Shown one piece after another: positions 12,150-24,042 of a stretch of 46,431 bases of DNA. This DNA is from Chara braunii. Its lineage: Eukaryota > Streptophyta > Charophyceae > Charales > Characeae. The stretch spans positions 583,258 to 629,688 of the forward strand of contig BFEA01000004.1 in the NCBI GenBank assembly GCA_003427395.1, given 5' to 3'. A program made the position numbers and the translations under genes. The notes under the pieces were generated by a model. The model was not told the origin of the DNA, did no database searches, and saw only the letters and a program-made list of their open reading frames with translations. Each line of letters begins with the position of its first letter. Position 1 is the first letter of the stretch.

Positions 12150-15100
12150 TAGGCTTCATTCTCACACGTGTTCCTTCCTTTCAGTCTGATTGAATCCTGA
12201 AAAGGAAACAAGAGTTATAGGGGAAGACATGCATACAAAGTCAAACTAAAGGGAGATAGTCAGTCAGGGAAATAGTGGGGTCGTACATACTGAAAGAGGT
12301 ATACCTGATTGTTCTCTACCTCCAGAACTCCTCCTAAGTTCCGGCAAAGCTCCCGCAATCGGTGGACCGATTCCCCACAGAGTCTTGTTGCGATCCTACG
12401 GGTTGCAATCACGCCTGCCGCCTTCCTCTCGTAACCAGGTTAGACTTTGATTAAGAAAGACAAAATGAGGGGTTTCAGACTCTCGAGATACAGAAGGGGA
12501 ACTGACTCAAATCCCAGGAGAGGGCCTTGTAATCTTCAGTCGCCTGAGGGACTCACAATGATGGCAAAAAACGCTCAACAACTTTGACAAATTGAAGCCA
12601 AATCACCAACCGTTGACTCCCTGACGACTCTTCCACTTCACAGCAATACCTCTGACTGCAATGCACACCCCCTCTTTGCTCAGTCACAATATCTCTCCCT
12701 TAATCTAAATTACCACTCCCTAATCCGCAAAGTTTGGGTTTAAGTGCTACCTACCCTCGTATTCTTATTCGGGCGCGTGCGTGCTAACTCCGTATCAATC
12801 AGTTGTTCATAACAGCAATTCGGTCACTCCCACTCACACTAACAACTTCAGGCTCCAAAACCAGTAGTGTGGTCACAATGACTGTCCCTCGCTACGCCAA
12901 TCGCAGCAGAACAATAACAGCTCTTCGACACACCAACCATTCACCAGACTCCAGTAGTAGCTCCGACCCGAGCGTGACAGTCGAATTTGAACTTTCATAT
13001 GCACTTCAGCAGTTCCGTATATGCATGAATTGAGCGGCCTGGTGGTGTGCACAATGAGAAAAAACCTCCGACAGATACCTTAAAAGGACGTACCCATGCA
13101 AACACAGCCGCACAAAAAAGAGAAGATACTTCCAACGATATGACTGCAACGCACTGGCCATCGGGTCAGTCTTCAAACTCGCGTTTTTTTCTCCTCGCTG
13201 CTCCGGCTTGAATGAGCAGCACGCCGACTGAAGTTACAACAGCCTAACAACCAGATGTCTCGCATGTGCCTACAACAACCTGCCTAATGCCACAATGACA
13301 TACCTCTGCGTGATGGGCGTCAAACTCGGTCATGCCTACATGGCCAATGGAGATTGAGTCCACGTCCTCCACAATGCCACTAGATTCCCTTGCCAATTGA
13401 ACTAGGCCGTTGGCTTCGAACTCGCGTCTATAATCTAGTAACTTCACTTGTGCATCGCCTGAGCAATTCTCCACTACTTCAATCGGCAGACTGGTGGTGC
13501 CAACAAATTCGCCATAACTTAAAATCCTTACTTTGTTTTTTCCTTCACCATGAGTCGTTTCCGTCGAAAACTGAGCGAGCTATACTAGAATTTCTGCCTC
13601 CTTCATCTCTATTGACACCATAGCCCAGCGCACGTGTCTTCTCTACTAACCCCCGTTATAGACCTCCACTCCCCACTCTAACCCTATCATCGAACTCGCC
13701 CGATTTCAAAACCCTCGAGTCGTATCTTTCCTCTCTAAAATCCGATTAAAAACAAAAGAGGTATTTGTTTTGCCATCCCGCCATATCTTTCGTTTCAATA
13801 TCTTTACGCATCCCCCTTTCCTTCTACCACCAAATCTACTAACTTTAGTCCTACTCTAATATCATATTCAGGGTCGCCCACTCCGGAAACCCCAACTTCA
13901 ATCTTCGGTTCACCCGATTTCATCAAGGATTGGGTGAGAACTCAAATCCTCATTCCACTATGCTCCTAAGTAACTCCGCCATCTTCATCTCCAATCTGCA
14001 TGCACCCGACGCGCTTAGCGCCTAGATTATGCCCATCCCCGTATGTGCCCAGCCTCATCGTCTTCTCCTCCGTTCCTTCAACTAGTGCAACCTCCGACTG
14101 CAGCAGATTCACAGCGTTTGAACCGGCAGTGACACGATCAACTATCGCAAGGAGACTCTTATGTGGAGTGGCTACTCCTTTCCGTAGGCCGGCAATCACC
14201 TTGCACAATTAGTGGCTCTGCGCAACATCTGAACCCGTGGCAATTGGTAAGCCGTCCGACAGGCTGAAGGAATGTTTCGGAGGGGACCTGCTATTAGGCG
14301 GTTCAATCAGTCTTTCTCCCCTATACCCAGACCAACGATCTACTTGTAGTAGTACCGCTGCGAATCCCTCTGACCCGCTTTGCTCAGGCCAGGTTAGCCA
14401 CCTTTCCGGTTCCCAACGGACATGCTCACACCCAGACTGTAGCATCCAGGGCACGGGCCTGCTGCGAAACTCGCAACATAAGCCCCAGTGAGACAGTACC
14501 TCGTGCAAATTTTGGTGGTAGTAGTAAATATTCAAATGAGAGTTTTGAAACCCGAAGCGAAAAAGGGCTACGTGAGTGGTTGTGGTGCCCCTTCTGCTGC
14601 GCCCTGGGCTGCCCCGCCCGGGCACAGCTCGCCACCATCCGGGTCCCCGACAACACGTTCACACTCAAACCTTTTCCAGCAAATAGTGGTCGACAGGTGG
14701 TGCGCCCACATAAAATCCCCGCCACTTAGTTTCTTCTGCCTCGCGGGCTAATCACTTCTCGTCTCACGTGCATGTTGAACTCCTCGGTCCGCCTTCCAAG
14801 ACAGGCTGGATAGAGGAATTTCGCCATGATTCCAAACACACAGGAGACCAAACGGGCCTGCCAAAAGAGATGCATACTCAAGGTGCTCGATTGTCGTAAC
14901 GTCTCCTAAATCCAATGTTACGCATGAGTCAAAGAAGGCCGGAATAAATAAATAATAACAATGATAATATAATAACAACAAAAGCAAAAAGAAAAACCGC
15001 ACGCCGCACGACGAGGGACAAACAAATAGAAATGTTGATATCGCCTTGATCCCACCGAGCTACCCCGCGCAATAAAACCATGGGGATAGCCTCACCGGAC

Positions 15101-15250
15101 CCTCAACTCTGCGGTTCCTTCGTGCCACTCCCACGTTCCCGCGCCGTTGCTGGCCAATCTCGATCCCTTGATCTCTTGGTCGGAAGTTCGCTACCGTAAC
15201 CAATAGTGCTAGGCTCAAGGCTGAGTCAAGTATTGATTGATACCTATATA
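12150..15250. other. GC-richer stretch with unassigned minus-strand open frames
   Basis: Composition differs from both sides. On the minus strand a frame is open for about 111 codons (13579 to 13244), containing VRILSYGEFVG and VKLLDYRREFEANGLVQL. Another is open for 80 codons (14208 to 13966), containing LLQSEVALVEGTEE. These look more protein-like than the repeat-derived frames elsewhere, but I recognise no family and see no continuous gene. Overlapping frames at 14209-14751 give Arg/Pro/Ser-rich protein. Candidate exons or a pseudogene cannot be told apart. The block at 12290-12440 (ACCGATTCCCCACAGAGTC) resembles LTR sequence only loosely. Confidence 0.35.
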
Positions 15251-15588
15251 AATGGATACTGCGCAATGCACAGATCTACCGAAACGTTTTCAAAATCACG
15301 TTGTTGTCGATGTCGTCCTCCGCACATACACACTTGTCGCAGGCAAGTGCACCAATCAAGAGATAAAAAATTTTCAATCCTAGCTTAATAAGAAGAATAA
15401 AAATCTGGCAGGCGACCAAAGTCGATTTTCACAATCATCAAAAGAAAAAGGAATCACGCACGTCTTAAGCCTACGCGCCCCCACACTCTCTAATCTAGTC
15501 AATCATCCCATCAATGTAAACCTCAAACACAAGCGCGCCTCGTGAGGTATACTTAAACTTTAAACAAAACTTATTTTCTGTCGTTTGC

Positions 15589-15614
15589 AAAAAAAAAAAA
15601 AAAAAAAAAAAAAA
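15589..15614. repeat. Poly(A) tract
   Basis: Run of about 26 A ending 18 bp before the family B element. It lies outside that element and its 8-bp duplication, so it is not part of it. Confidence 0.85.
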
Positions 15615-15632
15615 GTCAGATACCCTTGTAAG

Positions 15633-16238
15633 CAGGGTTACCAGCCCGTACGTACGGAGGCCCCCGGGCGGACCTCCGTACGTTCGGGGTCCCGTACGGG
15701 GCCCGAACCCGACGGCGTTCGCTCCCCGCCAAAAATTATTTTGGGGTCAAAAAACAATTTTGTTTTTCTGATTATTTTTTAATGAGTTGTCTATGACGCG
15801 AGATACATGCCTATAAAGTTTCAAGTCATTTGGCTTAGCCAAATAAGAATTACAAATCCTCAAAGATGGCAGTGTCAAAACATGCTCGCCAATGTTTTTT
15901 TTCACTTTTTACTTTTTGTTTTCACTTTAGTTCGGGGTCTAAAACATTTTATTAGTTTTTGAAACTTTTTTACTGGGTTTTGTATTATGTGAAGTACACA
16001 TCTGTAGATTTTCAGGGCATTTAGATATGCCAAAAAAAAATAAAACATCGTCAAAGATGGCGGTGTCGAAAACATGCTCGCGCACTCACTAAATTTAATT
16101 CTCTTTTTATTTTTATTTATTTTTATTATTACTATTTGTTCTGTGCATTTTATTTTTATTTCCAATTTGGTAAGGATTCGGACGTAATGTTCAGGCAAAT
16201 CGTGTTTAATTTTTTTTTTTCCCTTCTAATTTTTTTTT

Positions 16239-16282
<44 letters not shown>

Positions 16283-16387
16283 GGGGTCCGCGTTCGGCCC
16301 GAACGGCCGAACGCATTCCCAAGGGGTCCCATACGTTCGGGCGTTCGGGTTCGGGCGTTCGGCCCGTCCCAAACGCCGGTTACCCTG
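15633..16387 (+). mobile_element. hAT-like non-autonomous element, family B (B1), complete
   Basis: The 755-bp element is bounded by an exact 8-bp duplication, CTTGTAAG, at 15625-15632 and 16388-16395. Termini are CAGGGTTACCAG and, read inward from the right, CAGGGTAACCGG, which fits the CAGGG-type ends of hAT transposons. Subterminal arms are GC-rich with repeated CGTACG, CGTTCGGG and CCCGAAC words. The interior has two related blocks, each with CAAAGATGGC(A/G)GTGTC and CATGCTCGC. They are followed by the shared core (about 16158-16212) and a T41 tract at 16241-16281. There is no transposase frame, so it must be mobilised in trans. The unoccupied target reconstructs as the near-palindrome ATACCCTTGTAAGGGTAT. 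Confidence 0.9.
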
Positions 16388-16395
16388 CTTGTAAG

Positions 16396-18394
16396 GGTAT
16401 TCACGTCGACAACTCATATAGAACGATACTCGAAAAAGTTCTTTGTAATGAAACTTTTATTAAACCCCTTGATCCTCTCTAGAAGAAGTGTGAAAAAGGG
16501 GTCGCTAATAACTTTTCATACCTGTAATTACACTTCAGTAACCTTTGTTTCTAACCTTCTATACTTTCATCCCTAGCTCCCCCTTCCCTTATACGTGTCT
16601 TCCCCTCTCTCACTTTCGACTTAACTAACTTTGATGATTGTATAAAAAACGAATCTCAAATTCGAGTCGATGTCGGCGTCGAGTCAAACCTTTACACCTT
16701 GATCTAACATGCATATTTTTTAACCTTACTGCCTTTTTTTTGTTTATCTCTCCCCCAAACCGACTCTCCCTTCTCTTACCAACCTAGTAAAACACCCCAC
16801 CTCGTATGTGATGCATGCTATACCATGTCCAACTATTTATACGCAATGATAACCAATATGTTAAAAAAAATATTTTTTATAGATTGATAAATCAAATATG
16901 ATACTTGTATTATTATATTTTATGAATTTAATTATATGAATGAATTATAAAAATACTAATATATCAATGAATTACTCTTTTGAAACCAAATTTTATGGTT
17001 TGCAGACAAGTTGGTGAAAACAGAAGCATTTGAAAACTCATGTGTAATAATTATTTAGTAGCATGAAGGGTTCCCTACAACAAACTTATTGGAAAGGATT
17101 GACCCACGATTAGTATGTGAGGGAAAAAAATATTTAAGCTTAAATTTGTGCATGTAGGATCCGCTCATGATGAAACTTTTGACGAAAGAAAATATGTTCA
17201 CAAACTTGAAGATATAATTGATGAGTGGCGTATAAACTTAGTGAAGTTTTGATATTTTAAACTCTTTGTCGAAACTATTCTCATTGGTTTTAGAATCAAT
17301 CTTATGTGGTAATAAATGTTTGTTGTGTCCCTAGATCTAGTTGAGCTTATCATAGCCTTATGCTTTCAATATAAAAAGTATATATATATATATATATATT
17401 TTTGCTTGGCGTGTGAAAAGTTATGTGTATTATTATGTATGTTTTCTTAAAGCAACTTCGTCATGTCGAAGTCTAGCTTAGCCCCCATGAAAAGGTATAA
17501 ACTATTCCTGTATGATTCATTCATGCCACTTTAATGACAGGTTGTGTGTGTGGTAGCCTACACTTATCATTCCTACCTCTTTCGTCGTGACCATTATCAT
17601 TCCAAGTACCTATTAAAATGATATGTACTTGTTGAACGATCTTCTTCACGCTCTGACTTATTTTTTCATTTAGAAAGTTGTCAATTATCCCTTGGCCGAC
17701 TACTAGTATAACTAAGCGTCGATAATACATTTTTTGGGAGGTTTATTAAAAATAATCACTTTGTAAAAAATAGACATTTCGTAAAAATTAAACCTGATTA
17801 AAAAACTTGATAAATATTTTTTGAAAAACCGGTTCTCTCATACAAGAAATGTATTTGTCACTATCACAAAAAATCTCAACAAAAACCTGTATTTTTTGTT
17901 AAGTAACGGAACAAATACAACGCAAAAAAATAAAAATATATTATTGCCAATGTATTAAGGTTCTGGATTTGTTGTGCACAAGAATAACTATTTTCAGGAA
18001 AATCTTATGCACAAGTATATGAAAATATTTTCTACATTGGTAAATGCAAGAAAACCAAATGGCAAAACAGACAAGCAGACATGTAAGTTGTTGTCAAAAT
18101 AAAGTATTGGAAGAAGAGACAATCAACAAGTAAATATGATAAATAATTTTTTGTAGCAAATATAAAGTATTTGCAACAAGTTTTTCATGTCGGTAGTGCA
18201 CCATTAAGAAGCACCAACAACAAATGCCATGAGACTCAGAGGTACCACGATAAACATTACCATTAGAATCTACTCATTAAATCCTAAGAGAGACAAAATA
18301 TGTATTTTCCTCCTCATCATCCTGACTATCAAAGGCATCTGCGCAGTAAACCAACCAACCAACCAATCAACCAATTAATCAAATAACCAATCAA
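16396..18394. other. Unassigned AT-rich stretch
   Basis: No gene recognised. A (TA)n run lies at about 17378-17399. The segment at about 18343-18396 is a run of CCAACCAATCAA-type words leading into the G-rich E repeat. The 69-codon minus frame at 17521-17730 has no recognisable domain. Confidence 0.4.
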
Positions 18395-19222
18395 TCAATG
18401 ACGGGGGGGGGCGTTGGGGGAGGTCGAAAAACAGAGCAGCAGGATGCGAGGACAACTTGGTCGAACGATGGAGGGGTCGGACGACGACCATGGGCCGGGG
18501 GATGGCAGGGGGGGTGGATGATGGCAAGGGGGTAAGGGGCGATGACAGAGGGAGGTGGGAAATGGCGGAGGGTGGCACCGCAGAGGAGGAGGGCGGTGAC
18601 AACATGCGTTGACAGAGGATGGTTAGAGGGTGATGATGCCGGGCGGTGGCGCTAAGTCGTGACAAAGGGCGATGGGAGCAAAGGGGGCACAATGGCGGTG
18701 GGGAGGGCGGATGGTATTGATGACAGAGGGCGGAGGGCAGCGCCGACGGGACAAGATAGTGGACGATGGCGGATCGTGGCGAAGAGCGGATGGTGACAAG
18801 CGAGGGGGATGGCAGCGGCGGTGGGGGCGAATGTGGCGACGAGGAGGGTAGGGCGTTTTAGGGGGGCGGTGACCGAAGATGGTAGCGGGGGGTTGAGGTG
18901 GGGGAGGCCGCAGGTTGGGGGATGGTGGAGGCAGCGGCAAGGGCGGGGACAGGGGGGTCGGCGGTGGCAGAAGGCGATGGCGAGGGCAGCAGACGCCACG
19001 ATCGGGCGATGGGCTGGGGTGGACAGTAGCGCCAGAGTCGCACTATAGCGCCAAGGGGGGAAAAATTTTATCATCATATTGAGCACATAATGAAATCAAT
19101 TGTGTTATCGAATCGTTTATGCAATAGATTCAATTACGTAATCGAAAATAATCAATTTGATTAGGTAATCGATTCGATCACGCAATCAAATCGTCATCGT
19201 TCAATCAATCGATCAATCATTG
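18395..19222. repeat. G-rich dispersed repeat E, left part
   Basis: It begins near AATCAATGACGGGGG and is strongly purine-biased on the plus strand, with recurrent GGTGGC, GGCGATGG and GGGGGATGG words. It ends in a short-word array at 19083-19215 (AATCGATTCGAT, TACGTAATCGA). A related block occurs at 19711-20000 and, in the opposite sense, at 26012-27055. The long Pro/Arg/His-rich minus-strand frames here follow from composition. The family is unknown to me. Confidence 0.7.
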
Positions 19223-19230
19223 GTGACGGG

Positions 19231-19702
19231 CTATGTATCACCTGCGGCTGTAGCCGCGACGTCAAAATTGGTGTGCCGTCGGTATCCCGACCGCTGCCCT
19301 CTGGCCGCGGGTGGGGTACAACCGCGACTTTCAAGATTTGTTTTAGGGTTCAAAAACTTCTAAAAAATAAAAATAGCTTATTCTAGATGTTTTCGAGATC
19401 TACATTGCATAATTTTTTATTTTATTTTTTAACTTCCTCTATCAATTTTAAAAATTCAAAATCTAATTTTTTAAAGATAAAAACTATTTATTTTACGTTT
19501 TTGTAAGAAAACCTATGAAACTTATTTGTTTTTTAATTTCAAATTTTGTAACATTTTTGGATATGGCTATAAGGTAAAAGTTGTTATGTTTATGTTTTTG
19601 CATAACATACTTTTTTCAAGAATTGTTTTTTTTTTTTTTTTTTTAATTGGTCGCGGAGTCGCGGTCTCGCCAGTGCTTGGCTGCCGCTGTGGGGATTCAT
19701 AG
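19231..19702 (+). mobile_element. hAT-like non-autonomous element, family F, inserted in repeat E
   Basis: Termini are CTATGTATCACC and, inward from the right, CTATGAATCCCC. Flanking 8-mers are GTGACGGG (19223-19230) and GTGATAGG (19703-19710). They differ only at an adjacent CG/TA pair, as expected when a methylated CpG decays on both strands. The 472-bp element has arms rich in CGCGAC/GTCGCGG, the shared core at about 19541-19612 (GGTAAAAGTTGTTATG, GCATAACATAC) and a T-tract near 19627-19645. No protein is encoded. Confidence 0.75.
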
Positions 19703-19710
19703 GTGATAGG

Positions 19711-20000
19711 GGAGTCGGGGGCAGATGATGGCAGTGCTAAGTCATGACCACGGGTGGAAAAATGGCAGGGGGCGGAGGACGATGGAAGGAGGGAAAGCGA
19801 TAATGGCGAATGACAATGGTCATGGCCAAGAGCGACAGTGCGGAGGCGGGGATGGTGGCAGGCGAAAGAGGTAGGCGGTGGCGAGGGTGAGGGGTAAACA
19901 ATGACCCCAAGGTCGGATTATGGCGGTGGGAAGCGGTCAATTGCATAATCAAGTCGGTAACATAATTGAATCAGTTCTAGAACCGATTGATTATGCTCCC
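19711..20000. repeat. G-rich dispersed repeat E, right part
   Basis: This continues the G-rich repeat interrupted by element F. It has GGGGGCAGATGATGGC, GGCGGAGG and GGCGGTGGCGAGGG, followed by an AATCAAGTCGGTAACATAAT-type word array at 19942-20000. Either one E copy was split by F, or F landed near the joint of two tandem E copies. Confidence 0.6.
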
Positions 20001-20094
20001 CCGATCGTTGGTAACTTGCACGGCTAGTCTCGCAATTTGAGCTTCGAAATTTTGATAATTTTTCCTACTTATAAGAAACCATAGAAAACTCTAA

Positions 20095-20329
20095 AAATTT
20101 GAGGATCTGGAGATTAGGTTGTGTTTTTCTTATAAATAAATATTAAAAAAAAAATAAAAAATTCTTGATCCTGAAACAATCGCCACGCTGATTCGGCATA
20201 TTTCCAACTTTGCTGCTCTATCTTGTGTGGGTCGACAAAGAAAGTAATATAGCTGCAATGTTTGTTTTTGCTCATAATAATTCATAAAAAATTCGTAAAA
20301 CTTGAGGATTTGTAGATAAGGTTGAGATC

Positions 20330-20366
<37 letters not shown>

Positions 20367-20525
20367 TGCCTCGTTGATTCAGCGTATTCCTATATTGTCG
20401 CTTTACCGGTAGAGCGGATTTGTAAATGAGGTTGATATTATTTAAAAAAAATATATATATATATAAATATAATAATTGCCTCGTTGGTTCAACGTATTTC
20501 TATATTGTTGCTCTACCGTTGTTTC
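20095..20525. repeat. Three-copy tandem repeat, AT-rich with expanded A/TA runs
   Basis: Three units share TTGAGGATCTGGAGATNAGGTTG-like starts (near 20099, 20303 and 20412) and GCCTCGTTGATTCAGCGTAT ends (near 20184, 20366 and 20476). Each unit has its own A-rich or (TA)n middle; the second contains a run of about 27 A. Unit length is about 105-200 bp depending on the run. Confidence 0.75.
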
Positions 20526-20569
20526 ATAGAATGGGGCTGCTTGTCGGACTTATTTTTTGACGTCAAAAG

Positions 20570-21060
20570 GAGTTGCGTTGTCGAGCGCATCGGCCCCCGC
20601 CTTTTCTCACGAAGAGGCGGGAACCCTCCTGACCATGTAACGCAGGAATTTAAACAAAACCCAAATCAAGAGACAACTCGGGGACGAGGCAAGGTAATCC
20701 CGCGGACCGCTGAGACGTTCGTGGTGGCGTCGTCCCTTCACCGCTAGCTGGATGCACCAGTTGTACATCCCAAGGTCCCCTGCGACAGGGTAGGTCCCGC
20801 AAGACATAAGCTTTTCTTCCTTAAGGGGCGGTCACCACCCTTAGAAGAGTATCCCTACCGAGCTACTGACCTCCGTCCGAAAACTTTTACATGCAATTGC
20901 AGAGGTAGGTCAGCCGAGGGCATTTGCTCGCTCGCAGTAGTACAGGTACGCACGATTAAAAGGCCTATTGAACCCGAACGTTGCTCGTCCATTAAGGCGT
21001 TGATCTCCTAAGAAAGAAACGTACGTCCGTCGACTAGGACGGTCTCAACCAAGCGTGAAA
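20570..21060 (+). repeat. Dispersed repeat, copy 2 (relative at 7.70-8.14 kb)
   Basis: It shares the ordered landmarks given for 7700-8140: GCGTTGTCGAGCGCATCG at the left, CCTGCGACAGGG, ACCGAGCTACTGAC, TGCAATTGCAGAGGTAGGTC and CCTATTGAACCCG. It contains an extra or replaced segment around 20610-20760 relative to copy 1. The 12.9-kb distance and heavy divergence argue against the two LTRs of one insertion. Confidence 0.6.
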
Positions 21061-22984
21061 CCCACAACTCAATCCTAGTTCCTTAGACACACAGTCAAAA
21101 GAAGATTATAACAACTACACATTATTATATCAAAACGATCGACCGTAGTCGAAAGAAATAAATCCAATCTGAAATGATATGGAAAGAATTCAAATCATCA
21201 GTCGATATATCCAATAACACAAGATCGAAATAAAATTCGACCACCTCGGGGCGAATTCCATAAACCAACATATAACCGCCAACAACGAGTTGACTACTGA
21301 CAATAACATTGATGCGGCCGACAAGGTACGGTTGGCTTACTTTTGACTTGATGAGACGCGTTGCCAGAGTCATTCATCCCGCTCTACCACTTACATAAGA
21401 TTAGACACGCACACTTGTCTCCACACATTCCTAATCTTTTTGGAAGACAGACTGGTTTGCGGATGATTTTTGATTAGGTGCATTGTACAAGGATCACCCT
21501 GAATGTCCCCACTCAGCACAGCCTCACACACTTTGAACACTTGTCTTTACCAACAGCTGGGCGGCTATGGCCGTCGANGTCTTCCTCCTGCTGGCTATAG
21601 CCGCCGACATCTACCCCACGGGCCAGCTATGGCCGCTGTCTTCTTCACTGCCCACTTCGTCTCCAGGCACCTGCAGACCTCCATGCACAAGACGCCAAGG
21701 CAGCTCTTCCGCATGGCTCACAGGCGAATGAATGAATGGCTGGACGCTGCCTGTTTATTTATACTTCTTCAAAGGTACCCGGACCCTGCCTCCAGACCTG
21801 TGGGCCTGGGCCAAAACGTGTGGCCCAGGGAAGCTTCCGGACGTTTGGCCTTCTTGGCCAAAACGTGTGGAACTCTTTGCATGCTCCTGAACCTTCCCCA
21901 TGTGCAGCCCTTACCCATATTTGAAGTGTTGCATGCCTCTCCTTCTTGGAAGTGGTCTGTGGTACTCCTCCTCGCCTGAGCACACAACTCGGATCTCAGA
22001 AGTCGGGCCGTCTCCACTGAATCGGCAAAGTACCCCCCCGTAGAACGGTCCACTCTGGTTCGATTACAAGGTTGGTTCCTAAAGCAACGAACCCCCGACC
22101 CAGATGCTTCCTAGAGATAGAAGATGTGTCCACTGCAAGTAACTTTCATTTATTTTTCATTTTTCCTAAGTCCAGAGTAATTTAAACAAAAAGAATTCAG
22201 GAAAGGTAAAGAATAAGTCGACCTTAGGAAAAAACTAGATCAATTTAACTTTGTCTTCTTTATTTAAAATTATTTTTACGACACTCACTTTATAAACCAT
22301 TTTCAAAATGACAATTTTTTTTTTTAAACAGGCAGGTAGTAAGAAGAAGGAAGACGATTTTTTTTATTTGTCCTGAATAGGCATAAATCAAACTCCTTTG
22401 TAAACATCCTTCAACCTACCTGCACACACAAAAACAACCACGGACCCAGGAAATCCAGCAACCCATACTCCGGCCAGATTCCACTTTTTACATGCATGAC
22501 CACACACGCGTTACTCAACCTTTTCTTTTGAATGCTCAAACCAAACAAGGCCAAGCAAAGTGTGGGTTCACACAGGTGTGAAAAAGAATATGACTCAATC
22601 AACTGACTAACCTTGAGCTAAGTGGTGCCGAATACGCCCTGGCTCACTCAAGAAAGCTAAGTAGAAATATACTCGTCGCCGAAGAAAACTTAACCGCAGT
22701 CTCGAGGTAGTCCGGGACTGACAAGTGACCTCAATTCAACCTCTACTCCCACGTCCCCCACGTAGTAAGCTCAAATGTATGACGACGAGCCACACACCTT
22801 CAAAAAAAATCACGGCACCACGCCAGTCCCAACTGGTCCCACGCCTCTCCCAACCGGTCCCAAATGATCCCAGATGGTCCTACGCCACCAACCACCTTGT
22901 CAAAAGACGTTTGACCACAATAACTTTACGTCGCACTCCTAAAAAAAAAAAAAGAAACCCGAGTCCCACTAAACCCAAATCCCC
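21061..22984. other. Unassigned stretch with small local repeats
   Basis: No gene recognised. Three units of about 31 bp containing GGCTATGGCCG lie near 21563, 21593 and 21625; one has an N at 21578. A short inverted repeat, GGGCCTGGGCC...GGCCCAGGG, lies at about 21805-21830, and GGCCAAAACGTGTGG occurs twice (about 21812 and 21857). The region resembles retrotransposon LTR sequence in texture, but I found no LTR pair. Confidence 0.4.
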
Positions 22985-22989
22985 GTTGT

Positions 22990-24042
22990 CATGTTGCTAA
23001 TCCACCAACATTTCCACACCAAAGAAAAAACAAGTGCTGCTGCGCCACCAATCCTGCAGTATCTTCCCGCCAAAAAAACAAGTGTCACCGCGCCGCAAAT
23101 CCGACAACACTTCCCTGCCAAAAGAAAAATCAAGTGCCGTCACGTCGCAAATCCGGCAACACTTCCCTGCCAAAAGAAAAATCAAGAGGCGCCGCGTCGC
23201 AAATCCGACAACACTTCCCTGCCAAAAGAAAAATCAAGTGGCGCCGCGTCGCAAATCCGACAACACTTCCTTGCTAAAAAAAAAATCAAGTGTCGTCGTG
23301 CTGCAAATCCGGCAGTACTTACCCGCCAAAAGAAAAATCAAGTGTCGTCGTGCCACAAATCTGGCACCACTTCCTTGCCAAAAAAACAATCAAGTGCCGC
23401 CGCACCACAAATCCCGCAACACTTCCCCGCCAAAGAAAAATCGAGTGTCATCGCGCCGCAAATCCGACAACAAAGTGTCGTCGCGTTGCAAATCCGACAG
23501 CAGTTCCCCGCTAAAAGAAAAATTAAGTGTCGCCTCGTCGCAAATCTGATAGCACTGCCTTGCCAAAAGAAAAACTAAGTGCCGTCGTGCCACAAATCCG
23601 GCAGCACTTCCCCGCCAAAAGAAAAATAAAGTGTCGCCGCGCCGTAAGTCCGGCAGTACTTCCCTGCCAAAAGACAATTAAATGTCGCCGCGTCATAAAT
23701 TCGGCAACACTTCGTCGCAAGTCCGGCAGCACTTCCCTGCCAAAAGAAAATTAAATGCCGTCGTGCCACAAATCCGGCAGCACTTCGCCGCAAGTCCGAC
23801 AGCACTTCCCTGCCAAAAGAAAATTAAATGCTGCCGCGCCACAAATCCGGCAGCACGTCCCCGCCAAAAGAAAATAAAGTGTCGCCGCGTCGCAAAACCG
23901 ACACCACTTCCCTGCCAAAAGAAAAATCAAGTGCTGTCGCGTCGCAAATCTGGCAACACTTCCTTGCGAAAAGAAAAAGCAAGTGTCGCCACGCCACAAA
24001 TCCAACAACACTTTTCTGCCAAAAGAAAAATCAATTGCCACC
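22990..24042. repeat. 52-bp minisatellite, about 20 units
   Basis: The unit has CGCAAATCCGRCAACACTTC, then CCTGCCAAAAGAAAAATCAA, then GTGYCGYCGCG. The CACTTCCCT landmark recurs at 23108, 23160, 23212 and 23264, giving an exact 52-bp period at the conserved end. Units toward both edges are more diverged and some are truncated (near 23470 and 23710). Because 52 is one more than a multiple of three, the reading frame rotates through the array. Long repetitive frames therefore exist on both strands in all phases and are not genes. Confidence 0.96.

Noticed and set aside
15589-15614. Poly(A) tract as the tail of a retroposed sequence
   Set aside because: No retroelement body or target duplication could be linked to it, and it lies outside the family B element.
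16156-16417. Lys-run proteins across the T41 tract
   Set aside because: They are translations of the homopolymer inside element B1.
18375-19086. Pro/His/Arg-rich frames of 105-144 codons on the minus strand
   Set aside because: They arise from strand-biased G-rich repeat E and occur in overlapping frames.
7700-21060. The two GC-rich relatives as the LTRs of one retrotransposon
   Set aside because: They are far too diverged from each other, 12.9 kb apart, and no gag-pol coding lies between them.
22990-24042. CRISPR-like regular repeat array
   Set aside because: Units are contiguous 52-mers with no unique spacers, and the genome is eukaryotic.
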